From Deltaproteobacteria bacterium (lineage in GTDB: Bacteria > Myxococcota_A > UBA796 > SXON01), in the NCBI GenBank assembly GCA_947484175.1, contig CANKOI010000019.1:1-52692 (forward strand): a DNA stretch of 52,692 bases. Reading direction: 5' to 3'. A program made the position numbers and the translations under genes. Below the pieces are notes generated by a model. It had not been told where the DNA came from. It saw only the letters and a program-made list of their open reading frames with translations, and did not search any database. Shown one piece after another: positions 33,159 through 42,700 of this stretch (positions are counted from its first letter, which is position 1; each line of letters opens with the position of its first letter).

Positions 33159-34502
33159 GTGTCCCGACCCGCCAACATCGTGATGATCATCGCCGACTCG
33201 CTGCGCTGGGACTCGGTGTACGGCGGCAGTGGCCCCAAGCTCCCGTGGGTGCAGAAGCACGCCGTTGAGTTCACCGCCGCGCGCAGCGCCGGCTGCTGGA
33301 CGCTGCCCGCCACGGCCTCCCTGTTTACCGGGCTGTTGCCCCACCAGCATGGCGCCGACACCCAGAGCCGCCACGGCCTCGACCCCGGCGTGCCCACGCT
33401 CGCCGAGCGCCTGCAGGCCCGCGGCTACGCCACCCATCAGGTCACCGCCAACGTGGCCACCACCGACATCTTCGGGCTCGACCGCGGGTTCGACGAGGTG
33501 GTGCGCATCTGGAAAGAAGTCCCTCCGCAGCATCGTAAGCTGCACGAGTTGATGGTGCTGGTGGGCAAACCACGCCTGCGAAAGAAGGTCCTCTCCACCG
33601 ACTGGGTGCGCGGCAAACTCTCCGAGGACATCGAGGCGGGCACGGTGTGGCTGCAAGACACGGTGGGAGAAATCCTCGACCGCTCTCGCCAGATCCTCGC
33701 GGAAAACACCCGGAAGGGGCGCCCGAGCTTCTTGTTCCTCAACCTGATGGAAACCCACTTCCCCTACCACGTGTCGCCGATCTTCTCGGCGTTGGGCTCA
33801 GGGTTCGACGCCGTCCGCGAGATGGTGGGGCTCTACCACCTTGTGAACCAGACCTTCCTCGCGCGCGACGAGGGGCCGATCTCGCCCACCACGATGGCCA
33901 CGCTGCGATCGCGCCAACGTGTGGCCTGGGAGCGGATCGCGGGCCAGTTGGACGAGTTCGTGCGCGAGCTGCACGAAGGCACCGACAACCTCGTGGTGCT
34001 CAGCTCCGATCACGGGGAGTGTTTCGGGGAGATGGGCTGGGCCTACCACTTCGCGAACGTCACCGACGGCGGCACCCGGGTGCCCCTGTTCTGGCTGGAG
34101 CCTGGCCGCGCACCGGCGAAGATCGACACCCCGGTGAGCGCACTCGACTTGTTCAGCGCCGTGCTCGCGACCGTCGGCGAAGACGTGCCCCCCGTGCTCG
34201 CCGATGCGCCGGAAGAGAGCGTGGTGGTGATGGAGAGCGCCTGGTACGACGCGCAAGGCCGCACGCTCCGCCGATTCAAGTACAATCAGCTCTGTTTCGT
34301 GGCGGGCCGAATGCGGTGGTTGCGGAGAAATGGGCGCTGGTTCAGCGCGCCGCCGTCTACGCTCCACGGCGGCGAGCCGGAATTCGCGCCGCTGCCGACA
34401 GGCGTGGACCCCCTCCGAGAGCTCGCCCCCCATGCAGTCGACCGCACGCGCCTGCACCGGCTGGTCAGCGACTTCGAAGCCTACTCCACCCGCATCTCGT
34501 AG
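33159..34502 (+). CDS. Sulfatase-fold hydrolase or phosphotransferase with Thr at the nucleophile position
   Basis: About 447 residues from a GTG at 33159. Alkaline phosphatase-superfamily motifs: IVMIIADSLRWD (metal Asp, about 10), then GCWTLPATASLFTGLLPHQHG, ETHFPYH, and LVVLSSDHGECFGE (metal Asp/His, about 283). Classical sulfatases have C/S-x-P-x-R, where Cys or Ser becomes formylglycine; here the segment is T-L-P-A-T, so Thr is at the nucleophile site, as in LtaS- and EptA-type phosphotransferases. There are no membrane helices or signal peptide. I infer phosphoester or phosphoglycerol chemistry rather than sulfate-ester cleavage; the substrate is unknown. A small lipoprotein gene follows by eight bases. 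Confidence 0.8.
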   Translation: MSRPANIVMIIADSLRWDSVYGGSGPKLPWVQKHAVEFTAARSAGCWTLPATASLFTGLLPHQHGADTQSRHGLDPGVPTLAERLQARGYATHQVTANVATTDIFGLDRGFDEVVRIWKEVPPQHRKLHELMVLVGKPRLRKKVLSTDWVRGKLSEDIEAGTVWLQDTVGEILDRSRQILAENTRKGRPSFLFLNLMETHFPYHVSPIFSALGSGFDAVREMVGLYHLVNQTFLARDEGPISPTTMATLRSRQRVAWERIAGQLDEFVRELHEGTDNLVVLSSDHGECFGEMGWAYHFANVTDGGTRVPLFWLEPGRAPAKIDTPVSALDLFSAVLATVGEDVPPVLADAPEESVVVMESAWYDAQGRTLRRFKYNQLCFVAGRMRWLRRNGRWFSAPPSTLHGGEPEFAPLPTGVDPLRELAPHAVDRTRLHRLVSDFEAYSTRIS

Positions 34503-34510
34503 GAGCCCCC

Positions 34511-34960
34511 ATGAAGCGCACACTCCTGATTCTCTGCCTCTTCGCCTGCGGCACTGACTCCGACACTGCCGGGGGTGGTCCCGAAGGCGACGCCGACACC
34601 GACACCGACAGCGATGCCGACACCGACACCGGCGGCGTGAGCCCCGACGCCCCCGTCGTGACCATCACCAGCGCCCAATGTGCCCTCAATCCCGACGACA
34701 ACCCCATGTGGGTGATCGATGGCACCGTGACCGACCCGCAGGGGGAAGACAACATCAGCGTGACGGACAACTACGTAGTGATCGTCCAGGAAGGACAGGA
34801 AGGGGAACGCCACGCCGCCGTCGTCGCGGGCGGCCACCTGACCGGCTCGTGGACCGGGAGCCCGGACGACGAACCCTGCGAGCTCACCGGTGAAGTGCGC
34901 GCGGTGGCCAGCGACGACGAGGGGCACCAGTCCGCCCCTGCGGTGTGGCCCCTCGGCTGA
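34511..34960 (+). CDS. Small lipoprotein with Asp-Thr linker
   Basis: 149 residues from ATG 34511, eight bases after the sulfatase-like gene. MKRTLLILCLFACGTD carries a lipobox (LFAC). An Asp-Thr/Asp-Ala linker is followed by a compact beta-rich domain (SPDAPVVTITSAQCALNPDD; a C-terminal WTGSPDDEPCELTG) with two cysteines that could form one disulfide. It resembles an Ig-like or fibronectin-like single domain, but no family is certain. Confidence 0.75.
   Translation: MKRTLLILCLFACGTDSDTAGGGPEGDADTDTDSDADTDTGGVSPDAPVVTITSAQCALNPDDNPMWVIDGTVTDPQGEDNISVTDNYVVIVQEGQEGERHAAVVAGGHLTGSWTGSPDDEPCELTGEVRAVASDDEGHQSAPAVWPLG
34589..34630 (+). repeat. Asp-Thr coding repeat (GAC-ACC)
   Basis: Seven six-base units of GAC or GAT followed by GCC, ACC or AGC in the small lipoprotein gene, encoding its acidic spacer. 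Confidence 0.88.
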
Positions 34961-34971
34961 AGCGACTGCGG

Positions 34972-36171
34972 TCAGCTCGGCACGATCTCCACCCCAACGT
35001 CCACCGTGTAGGCTGCCTCGCGCACGGGGAAGCGGGCATCGCGCAGCGCCCGCTCCACGTGTTCGAAGAGCAGCTCGTAGCCCTCGAACGCACGCTGGCT
35101 GGTGGGCACCCCGTCCGCGCCGACCACGACGCGCGCCTTGACCGTGGACTTCGGTAGCTCGTAGGGCACGGCGATCTCGGGAAGGCCGGTGATGAACAGC
35201 GGCTTCATGCCGAGGGTGGCGAAGTCCACCAGAGGGGCCACCGCGTCTGCGGCGGGGGGCGCGTCCGTTCGCCGAAGCGCTCGCTGCGCCACCACCGAAA
35301 TCGGCTCCCCGTGCTCCGGCTCGAACGCCGAAACCCTCTGGACCGCCGACTTCTGGGCGATGTACATTCCCGCCCCCGCGGCAGAAGCCGAGGCCACAAA
35401 GCGCCCATCGGTGGAAAACGCCGAGAACAGGAGCTGGCCCGCGGCAGGGTCGACCCATGCTTCGCCGCCCATGCGAAGGTCTACGAGGCCGCCGTTCGCG
35501 GACTCTTCCACAGCACCACCCGGCGCCACGGTGGCGCGGCCCGCAATGTCCACGAGCGCGAGGCCGAGCCGATCGTCGACATGCGCGTACTTCACGGTGC
35601 CCGCGCCCGCGGTACCGGTGCCTGTGGGAAGTTGCACCATCAGCCCGATGTCGGTGCGCTTCCAGCCGCGCACCCAGTCCTTCGGATCGCTGGGGAGAGA
35701 AAGGTCGAGCGGAGCGAACATCGAACGCAAGAAGGTGTGCATCTGCATGGCGAGTTGCCCCTCCCGGTCGTTGCCGTCCGGAAGCCCGTTGACGTCGAAC
35801 TCCCGAAGCTTGCCGTCCGGAGTGACGAGCACTTCCACCCTCACGGGCCTGGTGTACTCCTCCCAGTCGGCCATCACCCTGTCGACCCGCTCCTGCGAGT
35901 CATTCTGCGGGTCGGCGCTCAGGTCGAGCCAAGGGAGCACACAGGTGAGCTCCGTGTTCTTGCCGATCGGCTTGGCCACACACTCCACCTCGGCCTGCAA
36001 CCGAATCCCCTGAATCCGCGTGTCGAGGTTCAGCCGAGCCACCGCCCGGATGCCTTTGCCCCAGAACAGCTCCGTGTCCATGTAGTAGCGCACCGTCTCC
36101 CCGTCGGAGAACCGGTACTTGGGGGTGTCAGCCGAAGCCGACGCGGCGAGGAGCAGGAGGGTTCCGAACAT
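34972..36171 (-). CDS. Exported protein with TonB-C-like end
   Basis: 399 residues with a signal peptide (MFGTLLLLAASASADT). The bulk (about 20-330) is beta-rich and resembles no family I can name; it includes paired cysteines (VECVAK, ELTCVL). The last about 60 residues (KARVVVGADGVPTSQRAFEG, ALRDARFPV, VDVGVEI) resemble the C-terminal domain of TonB-like proteins, though no N-terminal membrane helix for energy coupling exists. It is the last of three exported proteins encoded on the minus strand, 47 bases after the 497-residue protein. Confidence 0.7.
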   Translation of the reverse strand: MFGTLLLLAASASADTPKYRFSDGETVRYYMDTELFWGKGIRAVARLNLDTRIQGIRLQAEVECVAKPIGKNTELTCVLPWLDLSADPQNDSQERVDRVMADWEEYTRPVRVEVLVTPDGKLREFDVNGLPDGNDREGQLAMQMHTFLRSMFAPLDLSLPSDPKDWVRGWKRTDIGLMVQLPTGTGTAGAGTVKYAHVDDRLGLALVDIAGRATVAPGGAVEESANGGLVDLRMGGEAWVDPAAGQLLFSAFSTDGRFVASASAAGAGMYIAQKSAVQRVSAFEPEHGEPISVVAQRALRRTDAPPAADAVAPLVDFATLGMKPLFITGLPEIAVPYELPKSTVKARVVVGADGVPTSQRAFEGYELLFEHVERALRDARFPVREAAYTVDVGVEIVPS

Positions 36172-36218
36172 GCCGCCACTGTAGCGCGGACCCTTCGCGG
36201 CCGCCCGACACGCTTCGT

Positions 36219-37712
36219 CTACATCCCGCTGCCGAAGCCCATGCGGAGAGAAGCCATCGAGGTGGACGTGCCCTCTGCCAGAAAGCCTGCTGACTGGGTG
36301 CCCCGGTAGGCGTCCACCGTGAAGCGAAGCCAGGTTTTTTCATCGTTCTGAAGTGGAATCCCCACGGAGAGCTTCACGCCGGGCCCCATGCTCGCGGGCG
36401 CGAACCAGCCGTAGGTGCCGCCGAGGAGAAAGAACACCTTCCCCGGCAGCGGGCGCGGCAGGTACACGCCCACACCCCCGTTGGGGCGGAAGAAGGCGCT
36501 GGTTTGCTCGTTGTCGTCGGGCGTGGTGCCCCCCTCGGTGCCGAAGGGCATCTGCACGCTGGGGGAGAAAGCGAGGTCGCCCGAGGCGAACAGGGCAACG
36601 TTGTAGATGCCCATCTCCAGCCCGAGCGAGCCGCCGAACTGGTAGGTCAGCTCCTCCACCCCCTCGTTCCCCGAAAACCCGCTGGACTGCAACACCCCAC
36701 CGCCGAGCTCGCCGACAAAAAGCAGGGTGACGGGTCGTTTCTTCACCACGACCGCCCCTCCAGAGAACGCGGCGAGCCGCGGCTTGCCCTTCTCGTCGAC
36801 CGTGCCGAGAAAGACCCGGTACGCTCCCCCCATGCGGCCGGCGAGCGAACGCACGGCGGTGGCCACGTCGGCCGGAACCTCGGCGCTGCCGAGCGCCACG
36901 GTGGCCGCTGCGCTCGCCAGCTCCTCGGGCGAGATCGCGGACCGAAGGTTGGCGGTGTCGTTCGGCGCCGAATCGAACTCCAGCCGTTCAGCCACGGCGC
37001 CGTTCACGAGAACGTGCGCAAAGTGGTGACCAGGGGCGAGGTCGACCGAGCGGGTGCCCTCCGGCACGGGCGTTCCATCCACCACCACCGCGGTGCCCGG
37101 CGGGAGCACATCGACCGCGAGATGGCCGGGCGGCAACAACGCCAGCTCGGCTTGAAGGTCCACCACCCGCGTGAAGGACTGGCCGTCCGGAAACTCCGTT
37201 CGATCAAACTTGTGTTTGGGATCGAGCGCGATGGCATCTACCCACGGGCGCACCGCGCTCTTGCCGGCGACGCTCACGCGAAAGGGCGCGGTGTCCTGCA
37301 AGCTCGGGAAGAGGGCCTCCGGATAGCCGCGCGTGATGCCCGAACCGGCCCAGAGAAGGGCGGTGCGGAGCAGATCGCGGTCGGAGGTGCTGGTGAGCAC
37401 GGTGAGCGGCTCTACGGCGCTCGCCAGCGCGCGCGCCACGCCCGCCTCGGCATCGAACTCCTCCCAACGCACCCGGCCGTCCTTGAGCACCGTGTTCAAC
37501 GCCGAGAGACGCCGCTCGTCGTCGGAATTGAACGGCTCCCCGGTGAAGGCCATGTCGGCCCAAGCGCGATGCTGCGCCGCCCCCGAAACCCTCTCGGCCG
37601 CGGCCAAGACCGGGACCGCGGGCGGCGCAGGCGCCATCCACACGATGAGCGCAGAAGGCGCTTGCGCGGGCGCCGCGAGGGACGACGCCACGAACCAGAG
37701 AGCGGAGAACAT
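36219..37712 (-). CDS. Exported protein with C-terminal beta-barrel-like part
   Basis: 497 residues from the ATG at 37712, giving a signal peptide MFSALWFVASSLAAPAQA; the open frame extends upstream but overlaps the previous gene. The middle contains a small PEGA-like segment (LAVDVLPPGTAVVVDGTPVPEGTRSVDLAPGHH, strands around 200-230). The last about 150 residues are alternating beta strands (FFLLGGTYGWF, GVKLSVGIPL, ASLRMGFGSG) that look like an outer-membrane barrel. The gene is 14 bases from the upstream 658-residue protein, so they form an operon. The role is unknown. Confidence 0.68.
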   Translation of the reverse strand: MFSALWFVASSLAAPAQAPSALIVWMAPAPPAVPVLAAAERVSGAAQHRAWADMAFTGEPFNSDDERRLSALNTVLKDGRVRWEEFDAEAGVARALASAVEPLTVLTSTSDRDLLRTALLWAGSGITRGYPEALFPSLQDTAPFRVSVAGKSAVRPWVDAIALDPKHKFDRTEFPDGQSFTRVVDLQAELALLPPGHLAVDVLPPGTAVVVDGTPVPEGTRSVDLAPGHHFAHVLVNGAVAERLEFDSAPNDTANLRSAISPEELASAAATVALGSAEVPADVATAVRSLAGRMGGAYRVFLGTVDEKGKPRLAAFSGGAVVVKKRPVTLLFVGELGGGVLQSSGFSGNEGVEELTYQFGGSLGLEMGIYNVALFASGDLAFSPSVQMPFGTEGGTTPDDNEQTSAFFRPNGGVGVYLPRPLPGKVFFLLGGTYGWFAPASMGPGVKLSVGIPLQNDEKTWLRFTVDAYRGTQSAGFLAEGTSTSMASLRMGFGSGM

Positions 37713-37726
37713 CGGGAGGAACCCTA

Positions 37727-39703
37727 TCAGAGCGTGGTCCCGATGCCAGCGGTGAGCGCCACGATCGGGCTCGCCGGAACGGGCACCTTGGCGCTCCCGC
37801 CGCCACGCTCCCACGACAGACTCGACGCGAAGGGGAACACTGCGCCCGCCCTCGCGTCGATGTCGACGTAGGGCCGCACCCGCGGCAGCTCCTTTTTCAT
37901 GGGGATGGCGATGTTCCAGCCGAAGTGGGCCGTGGTGAGGAGCGCGTAAGGCAGGTTCGACCAACCGACCCGCAGGGTGATCCGCGGCCCGAGGCCGAGG
38001 CCGGCGTCTCGACCGAGAACCACGCCTCCTGTCAGGTAGAATGTGCGGTTCACGAAGTCGGTATGGAGGACCTGCACCCAGTCCGGCGCTTTCTCCCCCT
38101 TTTCGGTTTCTTGCCCCTCGAAGCTGTACGTGTCGCCAGACTGCGGGTCGTTGAAGGCGTCATCGTCGTCGTCGTAGACCACCCCGTCGATCGCGCCATC
38201 GAGGAAGTAGCGCTCCACGAAGACCCCCTCGGGAATGAAGCCAGCCTCCGTGCCCACCCCCAGCGTGAGCCGGTTGTAGTGCGCGCGCAGCTCCAGCGTG
38301 AGCGGGATCAGCGCCGGAATCGCCTCCAGGTCGACGAGGTTCTCCGGGTTGACTTCGAAGCTACTGGAGGCCGCGGCGCCCGCGGCGTCGTTCTCGTCGG
38401 GGCCTACATAGCTGGGTGTGGAAGGGGTGTAGGCGATGCCGCCGGCCAGCTGCAGGGCGAAGTGCACGGGGAAGGCGTCGTCGCCCCCCTGAACCTTCGA
38501 GAGACTGGCGGTGGGCCGATCGTAGCGCCACATGGCCGTCTTGTTGGGGTTGCCCTCCTTCGGCACGGCGATGTAGATCTCGGCCTTCTCGTGAATCTTC
38601 GCGTAGATCGCCAGATAGTTCAGGATCACCCCCTCAAGTTGGGGGCTGCACTCGTTGAGGTGCAGGAAGAGCTGCTCGATGAGGTCGAGGCCCATCTTCT
38701 TTCGCGCCACGTCCCGAACGAAGTACCGTTTGCCCTCAAGCTTGGTGACCTCGAGGCGCTCGGAGAGCCCGTGCCCGTTGTCGACCCGTTTGAGGTAGAT
38801 GTCGGTGCGCCCGAGGAAAATGTCGACTTCGCCCTGCTCATCGGGGTCGATCTTCAGGCCGTTGAGGTAGATCTCGTAGCGGGTGGCGAAGTCCTCCGCG
38901 TCAAAGTCCACCCCGTCCTGCTCGAAGTTGAGCGTCAGGGTGGGGAAGCCGCCCTGCTGCATCATCGAGAGGTAGGCCTGAATGCTGGCGTTGAGGTCCT
39001 GGTCGGTGAGCTTCGACATCAGCGAAGGGTCTTGGTGCGCGAGCACGGCAGCCATGTAGTAGTAGTAGTTCACCGCCTGAAACCCGACCTGCTCGTAAAA
39101 AGGCGGAATCATCTCGTTCTGGTTTTCCGCCGCGCGCCCGACTTGGGCGTAGAGCAGGAAGATCGGCTCGCGCAGCTCCACGCGGTCCACGAACCACAGC
39201 AGCTCCACCATCTCCTGGAGCTCCTTGGCCTTGAGCCCCCACTGCGGCGGGCTCCACCCGTTGTAGGGCACCGCCGAAACCTCTTCCACGGCCGCCATCA
39301 CGCGCGAGATGTTCTGCGAGGGCACCACCGCAGGTTGCATGGCGGGCACGACCGTCTGGTCCTTCACCTTGCGGCCCTCCTGGTAGAGGTCCACGTCGGG
39401 GTAGAACGCCGCGTCCGGCCGTTGAATTCTCGACTTCACGATGCGCTGCACGTCGGGATCGGAGAAGTCGGTATCCGTGCCTTGCCACTTCAGGACGATC
39501 ACCCGCGCGAGGCGCTCCTTTCGCTTCTGCTCCGCAGCCTTCTCCGCGTCGGTAAACTGCTTTTCTTTCTCCTCCGCCGATTTTTCCTTTTCCTTGTGCA
39601 CCGCCGCATCGCCGTGGCCCACGAGCGCCTCCAGCGGCTCCGCCGCCAACGCGGAGCGCCCGGAAAGGAACAGCGAAAGGGCGAGACAGACCAACCAGCG
39701 CAT
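37727..39703 (-). CDS. Large exported protein, unknown
   Basis: 658 residues with a clear signal peptide (MRWLVCLALSLFLSGRSALA). A charged helix follows (KEKEKSAEEKEKQFTDAEKAAEQKRKERL, about 36-66), probably a coiled coil. The central part has a region of acidic beta segments, a tract of five Asp (VYDDDDDAF), and the end (VNRTFYLTGGVVLG, LGPRITLRVGWSN, SPIVALTAGIGTTL) looks like outer-membrane strands. No family is recognised. It is first of three exported proteins; CATAAG about 20 bases before the ATG may be its -10 element. Confidence 0.7.
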   Translation of the reverse strand: MRWLVCLALSLFLSGRSALAAEPLEALVGHGDAAVHKEKEKSAEEKEKQFTDAEKAAEQKRKERLARVIVLKWQGTDTDFSDPDVQRIVKSRIQRPDAAFYPDVDLYQEGRKVKDQTVVPAMQPAVVPSQNISRVMAAVEEVSAVPYNGWSPPQWGLKAKELQEMVELLWFVDRVELREPIFLLYAQVGRAAENQNEMIPPFYEQVGFQAVNYYYYMAAVLAHQDPSLMSKLTDQDLNASIQAYLSMMQQGGFPTLTLNFEQDGVDFDAEDFATRYEIYLNGLKIDPDEQGEVDIFLGRTDIYLKRVDNGHGLSERLEVTKLEGKRYFVRDVARKKMGLDLIEQLFLHLNECSPQLEGVILNYLAIYAKIHEKAEIYIAVPKEGNPNKTAMWRYDRPTASLSKVQGGDDAFPVHFALQLAGGIAYTPSTPSYVGPDENDAAGAAASSSFEVNPENLVDLEAIPALIPLTLELRAHYNRLTLGVGTEAGFIPEGVFVERYFLDGAIDGVVYDDDDDAFNDPQSGDTYSFEGQETEKGEKAPDWVQVLHTDFVNRTFYLTGGVVLGRDAGLGLGPRITLRVGWSNLPYALLTTAHFGWNIAIPMKKELPRVRPYVDIDARAGAVFPFASSLSWERGGGSAKVPVPASPIVALTAGIGTTL

Positions 39704-39759
39704 GGGGCACTCCGATGGGCCCGCTTATGACGTTGGCCGCTGGCTTGCCGCCGTTCAGG

Positions 39760-42700
39760 TCAGAAGCGAAACTTCCGGTACGAAGAAAGGGCCGTAATGC
39801 CCCGGTCGCCGGTCTCCACCGAGAGCACCCAACGGTAGGGGAGGGCCAGCTCTACCTGCACAGAGAAGCTGTTCTGGGTGGCGGGGTCGGCGAGCGGATC
39901 GTAGGCCGTCGTCAGGAAGATGTTGCGACCCAGTGCCACGCTCACGCGGGCATTGCCCGAGGTGTCCAGCTCGAGGCTGTCGAGCTGGAAGAGGGTTTGT
40001 CCCGAGCTGGCGAGGTCGTTGGCGAGCATGCTGGCCACGAGGCCAAGGAGCACATCTTGGCTGCCCGCACCGGTGCCGCTCTCGCCGGGGCAGGAGCCGA
40101 GCACGAGGGTGCGGAGGATCGCGTCCTCTTCGCTGAGCGCGCCTTCGCCCGAGAATTTCAGCTCGGGCTCACCGGGCACGCCGGAGATCGCCACCCGCAC
40201 CAGCGATGGCTCGCCGTTGCAGCTCACCGCATAGTCCGCGGTCAGATCGAGAATCGGCTTCGTGATGTCTGCTCCAGTGAACGCGATCGAACCCGCGGTC
40301 AGATCGAACGGGCGACCCAGGACTGCGGCGGACCCGTGGGTGGCCTCCACCTCGCCGGTGAGCCGGAGCGCTCCGGCCTTTCGGGTGAGGTCGACCTCGC
40401 CATCCAGCTCCGCGTCTACGCGGACCGTGCTGAGCGAGCGGGCGAGGTCGCCGTAGGCACCCTGCAGGGGCAGGGCGGCGGAGATCCGCATGTGCCGCGC
40501 GAGGTTGATGTGCACCTTCGGGCGCACCCGCAGCGCCGTGCCCATCCGCTCCCCGCGGTCCACCGCCGCGCTCTCCGCCCCGGGCCGAACCACCGAGAGG
40601 TCGGGGTGCAGCCCGCCCTCCCCGTCGGCCGCGAAGAACCGGGACGGGAAGTTCAGGAAGCCCTCGTCCACCTCGATGTCGCCTACCACGTCGAACGTCG
40701 CCCCCTTGCCGTTCACCTCCAGGTCGCCCGTGACCTGCAACACCCGGTCTGCCTTGGCGATGAGCCAGGCGTGGTCGAGCGAAACGGTGCCGTTCACCGC
40801 CGTCGGCACCCATCGGTCCAGGAGAACTTCCGCCTTCCCGCTGAGGCGGCTCGACGCTTGGTCGATGCGCGGTCGGCCGCTGTCCGTGCGCGCGCTGAAC
40901 TGGTCCACCACGAGGCGGCCGGCCTGGAATCGCCCGTCGAGGTCGATGTCTTCGAAGCGCACCCCGAGCGGAAGCACCGTAGTGTTCCCCTGCTGCAGCG
41001 CGAGGCCCACCGCCACGTCGGGCTCGCGAAGGCTTCCGCCCACCGTCCCCGCAACCCGAATGCACCCGTCCGTTTCGGTGAGGGCGGGAACGAACGCCTC
41101 CACCGCGGCCAGCGGAACGCCCGCACCCGCCACCTCAAGAGCAAGGCCCGGCCGGCCCAGATCGAAGCTCTCGTCAAGGGGCACAAAACCGCTCAGCCGA
41201 AGGTTCCCTGCTGGCTCACCGGGACCTCGGGCGCAGGCGCCTCGCGTACCGGCCGTGGGGAGGTCGGCGAACCCGAAGGATGCGTCGAACTTGTAGCCCA
41301 GCGGCAACGGCAGGAGTTCGAGCGTGGCGGGCTCCACACGCAGCGTGCCGACACGCGCCCCCACCACGTTGACACCCCCCTGAAGGCGAGGCGCCAGCGG
41401 GCTCCCCGAGAGGACGAAGGCCCCCGAGAGCGCACCGTCCACGTCGCCGGGAAAGGGCACCACGCGGCGGATCGTGCCGACGGGGAGCTGCTTGAGCATC
41501 ACGACCCCGGCGAAGTCGCTGAACAGACTGGCCAGCTCGGGTGGGTCCCCACCCAGCAGCGACCGGATGGCGCGGGCCCCCTCCACCCGGGCGGTGAGAT
41601 TCGACTCCAACCGCGACTGGAATGACTGGTTCAGCACCAGTCGGAGCTTTCCGACCCCCTCGTCGAGGCTCGCCTCCAGCCACGCGCGGGCGGTGGGGCC
41701 GCCCTCCGCGAGCGGAACGTCGGCGGAGGCGGTGAGCCCAGCGCGAGGGGCGGCCAGCGAGCCCACGAGCCGGAGCTCGGCGCTGAGGCGACCGGGGGGG
41801 AGGGGTCGGCCGGCGAGCAGCCGTGCGAGCGGGGCGGTGTCGGTCGGGGCGAGGCGCACGGTCACGTCGATCGGGTCGGCGTCGCCCCAGCGCACCCCCG
41901 AGGCGGAGAGCTGCACGGGCAGGGAGGCGGCGAGCGTGAGGACCTCGGTGTCGGCCGTGCCCACCTCGCCCGTCGCCTGCACACGACCGGCCCCGCCCTC
42001 GAACGCCAACGAGAGGCTCAGCCCGTCGAGTTGGCCGGGGATTCCCAAGCCCACGACGTTCAGGTCGCCCTCCCAGCGCGGGGCTTCGAGGCTGCCCACC
42101 AGTCCAAGGTGAGCGTTCACCCGGCCCCGCCAGCCGGGGAGGCGCCCCGGCAGCAGTGGGTCGAGGTCCGCCAGCTCGAGCGACTCCAACGCCACCACAA
42201 GGGTGTCCCTGTCGCGGAGACTGGCGCCGCCGGTCACGCCGATGCTCGATTCGCCCACGCGCAGGTGCACGTCGGCGTCCGCCACGCCCGCGTCGAGCAG
42301 CCGCAGCCGCTGCACCCCTTCACCGGTGACGAGTACGCCCGGCGCGACCTCCGCGCGCAACGCATCGAGGCGCAGCCGCCGGTCGCGGGGGTCGTAGCTG
42401 CCCGCTACGGCCGCCACTTCGCGGTCGGGCTCGGCGAGCACTGCCTCGAAGGCGATGGTCTCGCCCAGCTCCACGGTCCCGCGCGCGGTGGCGGCGCGAC
42501 GGTCTTCGAACTGGAGCGAGGAGGCGGCGAAGGCGACGGTGCCCGACGCGGCCGTGCCGTCCCATTTCCCCAGCACCTCCGCCTCGGCTTCCCCGACGGT
42601 CAGGCCTCGATAGGAAAGGTTGGAGGCGCCCAGTTTTCCGGCCCACCCGGCCGTCACTCGGTCCGTCCACCCCAGCGACACCTCGCCCACATACCGAGCG

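Noticed and set aside
37925..39730. A 601-codon plus-strand frame antisense to the 658-residue exported protein
   Set aside because: The translation is a run of Val/Glu/Arg/His repeats without a domain, and the minus-strand gene has a signal peptide and ordered operon spacing.
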